Position numbers and translations under genes: made by a program | Shown here: one piece after another, positions 16,293 to 23,718 of the stretch | How positions within the stretch are numbered: position 1 is the first letter of the stretch | How the letters are laid out: the number at the start of each line of letters is the position of its first letter | Assembly (NCBI GenBank): GCA_947450765.1 | Contig: CANFXC010000026.1 | Span: forward strand, 1 to 33,219 | Direction: 5' to 3' | Origin: Comamonadaceae bacterium | GTDB taxonomy: Bacteria; Pseudomonadota; Gammaproteobacteria; Burkholderiales; Burkholderiaceae_C | Length of the DNA stretch: 33,219 bases | The notes under the pieces: generated by a model | What the model was told of the DNA's origin: nothing | The model's database searches: none | What the model saw: only the letters and a program-made list of their open reading frames with translations

Positions 16293-17126
16293 TCAATAAA
16301 AATGATGATGGTCGAAAAATTCTTCAATGCGCGAGATCAGCTGCGCTGGCTGATCTCGGTGCGGGGAATGGCCGCATTCTGCCAGTTCCAGCAACTCGGT
16401 CTGCGGTACAACTTTAGAGATACCGCGAATTTGCTCAAGTGTGCCGTATTCATCGTCCAAGCCCTGGATCGCCAGCAACGGGCAAGTGATGGCGGCGATG
16501 TCCGCTTCGATCGTCCACAAACGAAAAGCCGGATTCAGCCAACTATTGTTCCAGCCCCAAAAGGCTGAATCGGGGTTCGTGTGGTGGCGCGCCAAGCGCT
16601 GCCGTAAATCGGTTTCAAGGTAAGCCGTGCGAGCCTTGGCAATGCTGCGAACCGAGATGTCTTCCACCATGATGTGTGGCGCCAAGACCACCGCACCAGC
16701 CACGCGATCGGGGAATCGTGCAGCGTACAGCAAAGCGATTGAACCGCCGTCACTGTGGCCTAGCAAGCAAGGCGGGTTCGCAGCGGTGTCCACGCCCAAG
16801 GCCACCAGCAAGGCCGGCAAGACTTCATGCGCTTGGCGGTGCATGAAGTCCGGTGCCCAGACTTCATCAGCAGCGCGTGGGGTCGACTGGCCGTAGCCGG
16901 GGCGCGAATACACCAACCCGCGGCAGCCCAAGGCCCGACACAAGGTTGGTGGGAAGTCGCGCCACATGGACAGCGAGCCCAGCCCTTCGTGTAAAAACAC
17001 CAGCAGCGGCGTGTCTGACTTTTCCTCGCCCAGCCATTGGTATTCGATCTGCACAGCCCGACCTGCCCATTCGATCTCGACCATCGATGCGCGCTGACTG
17101 GCACGCGAATCAAGGCTCTGGCTCAT
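16293..17126 (-). CDS. Alpha/beta-fold hydrolase of the box operon
   Basis: A 277-residue alpha/beta hydrolase, predicted cytoplasmic since no signal is seen. The nucleophile elbow is GHSDGG with Ser125. The acid is probably Asp224 or Asp225 in IQGLDDEYG and the base His253 in ECGHSPH. The oxyanion region reads FLHEGLGS near residue 44. Its start codon overlaps the stop of the benzoate-CoA ligase gene as ATGA, so the two are translationally coupled. Such hydrolases recur in box clusters; possible jobs are hydrolysis of a dead-end CoA ester or lactone, or release of benzoate from an ester. The true substrate is not evident. Confidence 0.8.
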   Translation of the reverse strand: MSQSLDSRASQRASMVEIEWAGRAVQIEYQWLGEEKSDTPLLVFLHEGLGSLSMWRDFPPTLCRALGCRGLVYSRPGYGQSTPRAADEVWAPDFMHRQAHEVLPALLVALGVDTAANPPCLLGHSDGGSIALLYAARFPDRVAGAVVLAPHIMVEDISVRSIAKARTAYLETDLRQRLARHHTNPDSAFWGWNNSWLNPAFRLWTIEADIAAITCPLLAIQGLDDEYGTLEQIRGISKVVPQTELLELAECGHSPHRDQPAQLISRIEEFFDHHHFY

Positions 17127-18706
17127 GCGGATGTCTTGTCCATGTCGCGTAACTTGAAGCGCTGAATTTTGCCGGTCGCGGTCTTCGGCAGTTCCGGCAA
17201 AAACTCGATGACTCGCGGATATTTGTAGGGGGCTAAGCGTTCTTTCACAAAGGCCTTGAGTTCATCAGCCGTCACCGTTTGCGCCGACTTGAGCACCACA
17301 TAGGCCTTGGTTTTGGTCAGACCGTCGGTGTCCGTCATGCCAATGACGGCGGCTTCAAGCACCGCCGGGTGCTGCACCAGCGTGGCTTCGACTTCGAACG
17401 GTGAGACATAAATACCGCTGACTTTGAGCATGTCGTCGCTGCGGCCGGAGTAGGTGTAAGTGCCGTCGACGTTGCGCACGTATTTGTCGCCCGTTTTGGT
17501 CCAGGCGCCTTGAAAGGTCTCGCGTGTTTTTTCGCGGTTACCCCAGTACAGCAAGGCCGCACTCGGGCCACGCACGAACAGGTCGCCAGTTTCGCCATCA
17601 GGCACCGGCAAGCTGTCGTCACCACGCAGCTCGACGTCATAGCCGGGCACCGGCCAGCCGGTGGTGCCGTAGCGCACTTTGCCGGGAACGTTGGACAAAT
17701 AAATATGCAGCATCTCGGTGGAACCGATGCCATCAATGATCTCCACGCCATAGTGCGCAGTAAAGCGCTGACCCAAATCGGCCGGCAGCGCTTCGCCAGC
17801 GGACGACACCAGTCGCAAGGCCACTTCGTTTTTGGCCGGCAGCTTGGCCGAGGCCAGCATGCCCGCAAAGCCGGTGGGCGCGCCAAAAAAGACGGTCGGC
17901 TGCTGCTCTCTCCAGCGTTTGAAAGTGGCGTCGGGCGTCGGCCGCTCGGCCATCAAGACCACGGTCGCGCCCACACTCAAGGGAAAGCTCAAACCGTTGC
18001 CTAAACCGTAGGCGAAAAAGAGTTTGGCGGCTGAAAAGCAGATGTCTTTTTCCAGCAGACCGAGGATGGGTTTGCCATACAGCTCGGCTGTCCAGTAAGG
18101 GTTGGCGTGGGTGTGGGTGGTGCCTTTTGGGCGACCGGTGGAGCCGGACGAATACAGCCAAAAACCGGGATCGTCCGGGCTGGTCGCCGCCGCTTGCGCC
18201 AGCGGTGCGCTTTGCTCGATCAAGGCGTCTAAGGAAACTTCGCCATTGTTCAGAGCCGCGGTGGGCCGGGACACAACCACCGCCTGAAGCTCATGCCCAC
18301 CCTGCGCCATGGCTTGGCGCAAATTGGGCAGCAGTGCGTCAGACACCAATGCCGCTTGCGCGCGGCTGTGCTGCAACATGAAGGCGTAGTCGTCGGCGGT
18401 CAGCAAGGTGTTCACCGCCACCGGGACCAGCCCCGCATACATCGCGCCCAGAAAGCTGACCACCCAGTCGCTGCTGTCGTGCATGAGCAGCAACACGCGC
18501 TCTTCACGCCGCAGCCCGAGCGCCAGCAAGCCGGCAGCAACGCGGCGAACACGCTCCGCCAACTCGCTGTAACTGAGCTGGCCGACATCGTCGATCAATG
18601 CAATTTTGTCTGGACGACTGACGTTGCAGTCGATCAAGTGCTGCGCAAAGTTGAAGCGCGGGCCAGGGGCCGCTGGCAGTGAGCCGTGTGCAAATGGGGG
18701 GGCCAT
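17123..18706 (-). CDS. bclA: Benzoate-CoA ligase
   Basis: Activates benzoate with ATP and CoA to benzoyl-CoA, the entry step of the box pathway. The 527 residues form an ANL-superfamily adenylating enzyme. The P-loop is YSSGSTGRPKGTTHTH (185-200), the A5-type motif is GIGSTEMLHIYLSN, and the C-terminal catalytic lysine is Lys513 in KTATGKIQRFKLR. The DGIGSTEMLHIYLSN region and the YWGNREKTRETFQG segment are typical of benzoate-CoA ligases. A strong GAGGAGAC RBS precedes the ATG at 18706. It lies 41 bases after boxD in the leftward operon and overlaps the hydrolase gene by four bases. A hydroxybenzoate preference cannot be excluded from sequence alone. Confidence 0.92.
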   Translation of the reverse strand: MAPPFAHGSLPAAPGPRFNFAQHLIDCNVSRPDKIALIDDVGQLSYSELAERVRRVAAGLLALGLRREERVLLLMHDSSDWVVSFLGAMYAGLVPVAVNTLLTADDYAFMLQHSRAQAALVSDALLPNLRQAMAQGGHELQAVVVSRPTAALNNGEVSLDALIEQSAPLAQAAATSPDDPGFWLYSSGSTGRPKGTTHTHANPYWTAELYGKPILGLLEKDICFSAAKLFFAYGLGNGLSFPLSVGATVVLMAERPTPDATFKRWREQQPTVFFGAPTGFAGMLASAKLPAKNEVALRLVSSAGEALPADLGQRFTAHYGVEIIDGIGSTEMLHIYLSNVPGKVRYGTTGWPVPGYDVELRGDDSLPVPDGETGDLFVRGPSAALLYWGNREKTRETFQGAWTKTGDKYVRNVDGTYTYSGRSDDMLKVSGIYVSPFEVEATLVQHPAVLEAAVIGMTDTDGLTKTKAYVVLKSAQTVTADELKAFVKERLAPYKYPRVIEFLPELPKTATGKIQRFKLRDMDKTSA

Positions 18707-18747
18707 GCGTGTCTCCTCGTTCTCAATTTTTTTTGACGGTGGCGGGC

Positions 18748-20310
18748 TTATTCGCTGACCGGTTTCAAGTGCGTCAGCACCGCGGTGCTGGCCTGCACCG
18801 CACTGCGACGGTGATAGAAATTGAGCGCGCGCAGGCCGCCCAGTTCTTCGCCGCCGCCAGCGCGGCCCGGCCCGCCGTGCAGCGACTGCGGCATCACGTT
18901 GCCGTGGCCCGTGTGCAGTGCGGCCACGTCGGGCGAGATGATGTGCACACGGCCGTGGCTGTCGGCCAGTTCCAACGCAGCGCTGGCCAGTGCCGCCGGA
19001 TCAGTACCGTACAGCGAAGTGACGAGTGAGCCTTGACCGCGTCGGATCAGTGCCAGCGCATGGGCGATGTCGCGGTAAGGCACCAGCGTGGCCACCGGGC
19101 CAAAGACCTCGGTGTCATGCACGTGACGCGAGGCATCGCTGGCATCGGCCGTGCGCAGGCCCAACAAGGTCGGACCGACGCAGCACGCGATCGCCGGGTC
19201 TGCGTCGACCAACCCATGGGCTGCGCCGTCGTGCAGCACTTCGGCCTCGGTCTGCAACAACGCCAAGCCTTCGAGCACGGTGTTGAATTGCGCGCGGTTC
19301 ACCAGCGCGCCCATGCGCACGGTCGCATTGCGCGGATTGCCCAGCGTCGTTTTGGCCAGCCTGGCGCTGATGGCGGCAGCGGCCTCTTGGTAGAGCGCTT
19401 GCGGCACCAGCACGCGACGAATCGCCGTGCATTTCTGGCCTGACTTGACCGTCATTTCGCGGGCGACTTCTTTGGCCAGCAGGTCCAGTGCTTCGGCGCC
19501 GGCATCGGGCAACAGCAGTGCCGAATTCAGGCTGTCAGCTTCGACGTTGACGCGGACCGAACGCTGCGTGACGGCGGGATGCGAACGAATCACAGCGGCG
19601 GTTTCTGCGGAGCCGGTGAAAGACACGACGTCAAAGGCTTGCAACTGGTCCAGCAAGCCGGCCGAACTGCCGCAGATGACGGACAGTGCACCGGCAGGCA
19701 AGACGCCGGCATTCACCACGTCTTGCACCATGCGCTGCGTCAGCCAGGCGGTGGCCGTGGCTGGTTTGATGATCACCGGCACGCCCGAGAGCAAGGCCGG
19801 TGCTGCTTTTTCCCACAGGCCCCAGGCCGGAAAATTGAAGGCATTGATGAAGAGCGCCACGCCGCGTGTTGGCGTCATCACATGCTGGGACTGGAACAGC
19901 GGGTCTTTGCCCAGACGCGCGCTGTCGCCGTCCAGCAGGTGAAGCCGGTCACCCAATGACTCACCCATCTTGGCGTAGCTGCCGAGGGTGAAAAAACCGC
20001 CGTCGATGTCGACCGCCGTGTCATTTTTCACGGTGCCGCTGTTGGCGGTGGCGATCTCGTAGTAAGCCTCGCGATTGGCTTGCAAGACTTTGCCCACTTC
20101 CACCAGCAAAGCAGCTCGTTGCCGGTAGCTCAACTGGCGCAAGGCGCTGCCGCCTTGCACGCGGGCAAAGTCAAATGCTTCGGCCAGATCCATGCCTGTG
20201 GCGTCGACGCGCACCAGCGGCGTGCCCAGCACGGGGTCGATCAGTTCGGTGCCCGCAGCGCTGCCGGTTTGCCACCGGCCGGCCAAGAAATTAGGGAGAA
20301 GTTCGGTCAT
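18748..20310 (-). CDS. boxD: 3,4-Dehydroadipyl-CoA semialdehyde dehydrogenase
   Basis: An aldehyde dehydrogenase that oxidises the BoxC product, 3,4-dehydroadipyl-CoA semialdehyde, to 3,4-dehydroadipyl-CoA with NADP+. It has 520 residues, longer than standard ALDHs and like the ALDH part of PaaZ. The active-site cysteine is Cys294 in SGQKCTAIRR and the general base Glu257 in VNVEADSLNS. NAFNFPAWGLWEKAAPALL and IIKPATATAW carry cofactor-binding positions. There is no C-terminal MaoC domain as PaaZ has; a separate MaoC-like gene closes the boxCBA operon. The gene lies 27 bases after the DUF4863 gene. No clear ribosome-binding site precedes ATG 20310. Confidence 0.92.
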   Translation of the reverse strand: MTELLPNFLAGRWQTGSAAGTELIDPVLGTPLVRVDATGMDLAEAFDFARVQGGSALRQLSYRQRAALLVEVGKVLQANREAYYEIATANSGTVKNDTAVDIDGGFFTLGSYAKMGESLGDRLHLLDGDSARLGKDPLFQSQHVMTPTRGVALFINAFNFPAWGLWEKAAPALLSGVPVIIKPATATAWLTQRMVQDVVNAGVLPAGALSVICGSSAGLLDQLQAFDVVSFTGSAETAAVIRSHPAVTQRSVRVNVEADSLNSALLLPDAGAEALDLLAKEVAREMTVKSGQKCTAIRRVLVPQALYQEAAAAISARLAKTTLGNPRNATVRMGALVNRAQFNTVLEGLALLQTEAEVLHDGAAHGLVDADPAIACCVGPTLLGLRTADASDASRHVHDTEVFGPVATLVPYRDIAHALALIRRGQGSLVTSLYGTDPAALASAALELADSHGRVHIISPDVAALHTGHGNVMPQSLHGGPGRAGGGEELGGLRALNFYHRRSAVQASTAVLTHLKPVSE

Positions 20311-20337
20311 GAGAGTGTCGTTTTCTGCGTTTGCTGT

Positions 20338-20802
20338 TCAGCGGGTGAAATCAATGCGGCCTTCAGGCAGCAGGTAAAGAACCAAGGCGCGGCCTTGGGT
20401 CACGGTGGGTCGATGGGCGCTGCCCGGAGGGCACACCAGCCAACCCGCCGGACGACCGTCAAAGCAGGCGCTCGCGTCTACCGGCATGACCAAGTCAATT
20501 TCACCGTTCGGGTGGCTGTGGTGCGGCCCGGCCACGTCCGTCATGTCAACCATATCGACTGAAAAGCCATGCAGGTCGTCAGCGGGCTTGAAGATGCGGC
20601 CGTATCTCAAACCACCACCTTCACGGTCGCACAACCAGCCTTCGGCAACGCCGGCCATGCAAGCGGCTTGCAATTGGGTAAAAGTAGCGCTGCCAGGGCC
20701 GTGCTCGGCATTGAGCCAAAGGTCCAGTTCGGCATTCAGCGGACGGCCCGCCAGTTGCGTCGTCAGTTGAGCGATCTGCTCGCGAAATTCAAGGGGAGTC
20801 AT
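20338..20802 (-). CDS. DUF4863 cupin-like protein
   Basis: A 154-residue cytoplasmic protein of the DUF4863 family that commonly accompanies box genes. The second half has a cupin-style metal motif: His95, His97 and Glu101 in HHSHPNGE, and His130 in PPGSAHRP. The N-terminal half (about residues 1-70) looks helical. Some members carry the name 4-hydroxylaminobenzoate lyase (PnbB), but nothing here points to nitrobenzoate metabolism. First gene of the leftward box operon, so it is probably made whenever benzoate is used. A role with an off-pathway benzoyl-CoA or phenolic product is possible. Function unproven. Confidence 0.8.
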   Translation of the reverse strand: MTPLEFREQIAQLTTQLAGRPLNAELDLWLNAEHGPGSATFTQLQAACMAGVAEGWLCDREGGGLRYGRIFKPADDLHGFSVDMVDMTDVAGPHHSHPNGEIDLVMPVDASACFDGRPAGWLVCPPGSAHRPTVTQGRALVLYLLPEGRIDFTR

Positions 20803-20847
20803 TGGAGAGCTCGTCCATTCACTGAAAGGTTGGGTGCAGGACCTTGC

Positions 20848-20876
20848 TTGTCAGGCCTGACAACATGAATTATTAT
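20848..20876 (+). promoter_or_regulatory. 16-bp palindrome and putative boxR promoter
   Basis: TTGTCAGGCCTGACAA at 20848-20863 is a perfect 16-bp palindrome. Its first six bases (TTGTCA) stand 17 bp before TATTAT at 20871-20876, a plausible sigma-70 -35/-10 pair reading toward boxR. Placement of the palindrome over the -35 and spacer fits an operator. Whether BoxR itself binds it is inference. Confidence 0.5.
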
Positions 20877-20886
20877 GCGTACCTGA

Positions 20887-20915
20887 ACGATAAAGCGCTC
20901 AAAGCATCGTGTCAA
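20887..20915 (-). promoter_or_regulatory. Putative promoter of the leftward box operon
   Basis: On the minus strand an exact TTGACA (20915-20910) is followed after 17 bp by TATCGT (20892-20887). The -35 lies inside AGTGCTTGACA, whose first ten bases recur over the -35 of the boxC promoter. Transcription would start near 20880 and give a leader of about 78 bases for the DUF4863 gene. Confidence 0.5.
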
Positions 20916-20956
20916 GCACTATATTGCATGCTCTAGGGATAACACCAAGCCAACCC

Positions 20957-21847
20957 ATGCCAGAAAAGACCGACGACAGCGGGAAAAATCCATTTTTGAT
21001 GGCTCTGGGGGATCGCGTGCGTGGCTTGCGCGCTCGCCGTGGCATGACGCGCAAGGCCGTGTCGATAGCCGCTGAGGTGTCTGAGCGTCATCTGGCCAAT
21101 CTTGAGTACGGCGAAGGCAATGCGTCTATCTTGGTGTTGCTGCAGGTGGCTAACGCTCTGCAATGCAGCTTGGCCGAACTGATAGGCGACGTCACCACGC
21201 TGTCGCCTGAATGGCTGCTGATCCGAGAACTCTTGGAGCGTCGCGACGAAGCCGACCTGCGCCGCGCCCGCATCGCTTTGGGCGAGCTGCTCGGAACCGG
21301 CGGCGCGCCAGGTGCCGTCAGCACCCGGGTGGCGCTGATCGGGCTGCGCGGGGCTGGTAAGTCAGCGTTAGGCCAGATGTTGGCCGAAGACCTCGGCTTT
21401 CCCTTCGTCGAGCTGAGCCGCGAGATTGAGAAATTTGCCGGCTGCAGTGTTGCGGAAATCCAGGCTTTGTACGGCCAAAATGCCTACCGCCGCTATGAGC
21501 GCCGCGCCATGGAAGAAACCATCCAGATTTATCCCGAAGCGGTGATTGCCACTCCGGGTGGCCTGGTGTCCGACCCGGCGACCTTCAATCAATTGCTCAG
21601 CCACTGCACCACGGTGTGGCTGCAGGCCGACCCCGAAGACCACATGAACCGTGTGTTGGCCCAGGGCGACACACGTCCCATGGCCGCCAGCAAAGAAGCC
21701 ATGGAAGACCTGAAAGGCATTCTGGCGGGGCGCGCAGCTTTTTACTCGAAGGCGCAGCTCACCCTCAACACGAGCACCCAAGGATTGGCGTCTTCGTTCG
21801 CGCTGCTGCGCAGCCAAGTGCGGGAGCTTTTGCAGCTGCCGGCTTGA
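20957..21847 (+). CDS. boxR: BoxR transcriptional regulator (HTH plus shikimate-kinase-like domain)
   Basis: The regulator of box genes, related to BzdR of anaerobic benzoate use; in this family benzoyl-CoA is the effector that relieves repression. It has 296 residues from the ATG at 20957. An N-terminal XRE/Cro-type HTH spans about 17-73 (DRVRGLRARRGMTRKAVS, then ERHLANLEYGEGN). A linker covers about 80-118. The C-terminal domain resembles shikimate kinase, with P-loop GLRGAGKS (129-136) and a later TPGGLV motif. It lies upstream of boxC on the same strand and divergent from the DUF4863-boxD-bclA operon, so it can see both promoters. A GTG at 20909 would add 16 residues, but the HTH needs none of them. 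Confidence 0.92.
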   Translation: MPEKTDDSGKNPFLMALGDRVRGLRARRGMTRKAVSIAAEVSERHLANLEYGEGNASILVLLQVANALQCSLAELIGDVTTLSPEWLLIRELLERRDEADLRRARIALGELLGTGGAPGAVSTRVALIGLRGAGKSALGQMLAEDLGFPFVELSREIEKFAGCSVAEIQALYGQNAYRRYERRAMEETIQIYPEAVIATPGGLVSDPATFNQLLSHCTTVWLQADPEDHMNRVLAQGDTRPMAASKEAMEDLKGILAGRAAFYSKAQLTLNTSTQGLASSFALLRSQVRELLQLPA

Positions 21848-21873
21848 TTTTTAGGAAATAGGCAAAAAAGTGC

Positions 21874-21917
21874 TTGACCGGCATTCTTGACGTGCATTAT
21901 TATTCACATCAAGAATG
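21874..21917 (+). promoter_or_regulatory. boxC promoter with flanking inverted repeat
   Basis: TTGACC at 21874-21879 and TATTAT at 21898-21903 (18 bp apart) form a good sigma-70 promoter reading into boxC. CATTCTTGA (21882-21890) and TCAAGAATG (21909-21917) are a perfect 9-bp inverted repeat placed on either side of the -10, overlapping the expected start point. That position suits a repressor operator, plausibly for BoxR. An outer pair CGGCAT (21879-21884) and ATGCCG (21925-21930) extends the symmetry. Confidence 0.6.
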
Positions 21918-21967
21918 TCAAGGGATGCCGTTTTTTGCATCCTGATCAGCACAACGGAGATATGTCC

Positions 21968-23632
21968 ATGACCACAGCCCTTGCACCGCGCGTCGAATAC
22001 CAAACCGACCCGACCCAGTACAAACACCTCAAGCTCAGTTTCAACGGCCCCGTGGCCACGCTGGCGGTCGACATTGACGAAAACGCCGGTTTGCGTCCCG
22101 GCTACAAGCTCAAACTCAACAGCTACGACCTCGGCGTCGACATTGAGCTGAATGACGCGGTGAGCCGCATCCGCTTTGAGCATCCCGAAGTGCGCACCGT
22201 GGTGGTCACCAGCGGCAAAGACAAGGTGTTTTGCTCGGGCGCCAACATCTTCATGCTGGGCGTCAGCAGCCACGCCTGGAAGGTCAACTTCTGCAAATTC
22301 ACCAACGAGACCCGAAACGGACTGGAAGACTCCTCCAAGTACAGCGGCTTGAAGTTTCTGGCCGCCGTGAACGGCGCTTGCGCCGGCGGTGGCTATGAAC
22401 TGGCCTTGGCCTGCGACGAAATCATTTTGGTCGACGACCGCTCCAGCGCGGTCAGCCTGCCTGAAGTGCCTTTGCTCGGCGTGCTGCCAGGCACCGGCGG
22501 TCTGACCCGCGTGACCGACAAGCGCCACGTGCGCCACGACTTGGCCGACATTTTCTGCACCAGCGTTGAAGGTGTGCGCGGCCAGAAAGCGGTGGACTGG
22601 CGCTTGGTGGACAGCATTGCCAAGACCGCCGTGTTCGCCCAAAAAGTTCAAGAGCGGGCGCTGGAGTTGGCCGCCCAAAGCGATCGTCCCGCCGATGGCC
22701 AAGGCGTGACGATGACACCTCTCAAGCGCACGCTGGAAGCTGATGCCTTGCGTTATCAATACGTCAGCGTTGAGATTGAGCGGGCCAAACGCACCGCCAC
22801 CTTCACCGTCAAGAGCCCAACCGGTGCACAACCGACTGACATCGCCGGCATCGAAAAAGCAGGCGCAGACTGGTTCCCGCTGGCCATGGCCCGCGAACTG
22901 GAAGACGCCATTTTGCAGATGCGCACCAACGAACTCGACATCGGTGTCTGGCTGATCAAAACCGAAGGCGATGCCGCTGCCGTGCTGGCCAGCGACGCCG
23001 TGTTGATGGCGCACCAAAACCACTGGCTGGTGCGTGAAACCATTGGCTTGATGCGCCGCACGTTCAGCCGCCTCGACGTCTCGTCGCGCAGCTTGTTCGC
23101 CTTGATTGAACCCGGCTCATGCTTCGCTGGGTCCTTCCTCGAACTCGCTCTCGCCTGCGATCGCAGCTACATGCTGGCCCTGCCGGACGACGAGGCGAAG
23201 GCGCCGACCATCACCGTTGGCGACAGCAACTTTGGCTTGTTCCCAATGGTCACCAACCAAAGCCGACTCGGTCGCCGCTTTTATGACGAGCAGCCTGCGT
23301 TGGACGCTGTGCGCGCCAAAGCCGGCCAGCCCCTCGACGCTGACGCCGCTTTTGCGCTTGGCTTGGTCACATCGAATCCGGACGACATCGACTGGACTGA
23401 CGAAGTCCGCATCGCGATTGAAGAGCGCGTTTCGATGTCGCCCGATGCCTTGACCGGCCTCGAAGCCAACCTGCGCTTCAACGGCCCGGAAAACATGTTC
23501 ACGCGCATTTTTGGCCGCCTGACGGCTTGGCAAAACTGGATCTTCCAGCGTCCTAACGCTGTGGGTGAAAAAGGCGCCTTGAAGGTTTACGGCAAAGGTG
23601 ACAAAGCCCAGTTCGACTGGAACCGCGTCTAA
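21968..23632 (+). CDS. boxC: Benzoyl-CoA-dihydrodiol lyase / epoxybenzoyl-CoA hydrolase
   Basis: Ring-opening enzyme of the box pathway: it hydrolyses 2,3-epoxybenzoyl-CoA to 3,4-dehydroadipyl-CoA semialdehyde and formate, without oxygen. The 554 residues form two crotonase-like domains. The first has VVTSGKDKVFCSGANIFML and AAVNGACAGGGYELALACDEI, the oxyanion-hole region. The second has LIEPGSCFAGSFLELALACDRSY. Length equals that of characterised BoxC. ATG at 21968 is chosen because CGGAGA at 21955-21960 is seven bases away; the ATG at 21962 is too close to it. First gene of the boxCBA operon. Confidence 0.95.
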   Translation: MTTALAPRVEYQTDPTQYKHLKLSFNGPVATLAVDIDENAGLRPGYKLKLNSYDLGVDIELNDAVSRIRFEHPEVRTVVVTSGKDKVFCSGANIFMLGVSSHAWKVNFCKFTNETRNGLEDSSKYSGLKFLAAVNGACAGGGYELALACDEIILVDDRSSAVSLPEVPLLGVLPGTGGLTRVTDKRHVRHDLADIFCTSVEGVRGQKAVDWRLVDSIAKTAVFAQKVQERALELAAQSDRPADGQGVTMTPLKRTLEADALRYQYVSVEIERAKRTATFTVKSPTGAQPTDIAGIEKAGADWFPLAMARELEDAILQMRTNELDIGVWLIKTEGDAAAVLASDAVLMAHQNHWLVRETIGLMRRTFSRLDVSSRSLFALIEPGSCFAGSFLELALACDRSYMLALPDDEAKAPTITVGDSNFGLFPMVTNQSRLGRRFYDEQPALDAVRAKAGQPLDADAAFALGLVTSNPDDIDWTDEVRIAIEERVSMSPDALTGLEANLRFNGPENMFTRIFGRLTAWQNWIFQRPNAVGEKGALKVYGKGDKAQFDWNRV

Positions 23633-23644
23633 AAAATACTGTTG

Positions 23645-23705
23645 TGCAGCGTATCTCTGGTGGCGCGCTGCAACCAAACTTCCTCCACCGTTGCAGACCT
23701 TTTTT
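23645..23705 (+). promoter_or_regulatory. Alternative hairpins with U-tract between boxC and boxB
   Basis: TGCAGCG (23645-23651) can pair with CGCTGCA (23666-23672). The right arm overlaps CTGCAAC (23668-23674), which can pair instead with GTTGCAG (23690-23696). That second hairpin is followed after three bases by six Ts (23700-23705), like a weak intrinsic terminator. The two pairings exclude each other. The stems have seven pairs each and the second loop is 15 bases, so any effect may be partial. Confidence 0.4.
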
Positions 23706-23718
23706 ATTGGAGACTCTC

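Noticed and set aside
18748..20310. PaaZ bifunctional phenylacetate ring-opening enzyme
   Set aside because: The C-terminal MaoC domain is missing and no paa genes are present; box context and length fit BoxD.
20338..20802. 4-Hydroxylaminobenzoate lyase as a firm call
   Set aside because: The name is carried by some DUF4863 relatives, but no nitrobenzoate genes are here; the box context argues for a different or unknown role.
20924..20945. BzdR-like operator of the TGCA...GGNTA type before boxR
   Set aside because: TGCATGC...GGATA is present but the spacing does not fit the pattern as I recall it, and short TGCA words are common by chance.
20957..21847. Shikimate kinase
   Set aside because: The kinase-like domain is fused behind an XRE-type HTH and sits among box genes, which is the BoxR/BzdR architecture.
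21851..23023. Open frame of about 390 codons on the minus strand opposite boxC
   Set aside because: It mirrors the strong codon bias of boxC, shows no recognisable domain, and boxC is certain. Similar antisense frames opposite boxA (25212-26264) and livM (12953-13858) are rejected for the same reason.
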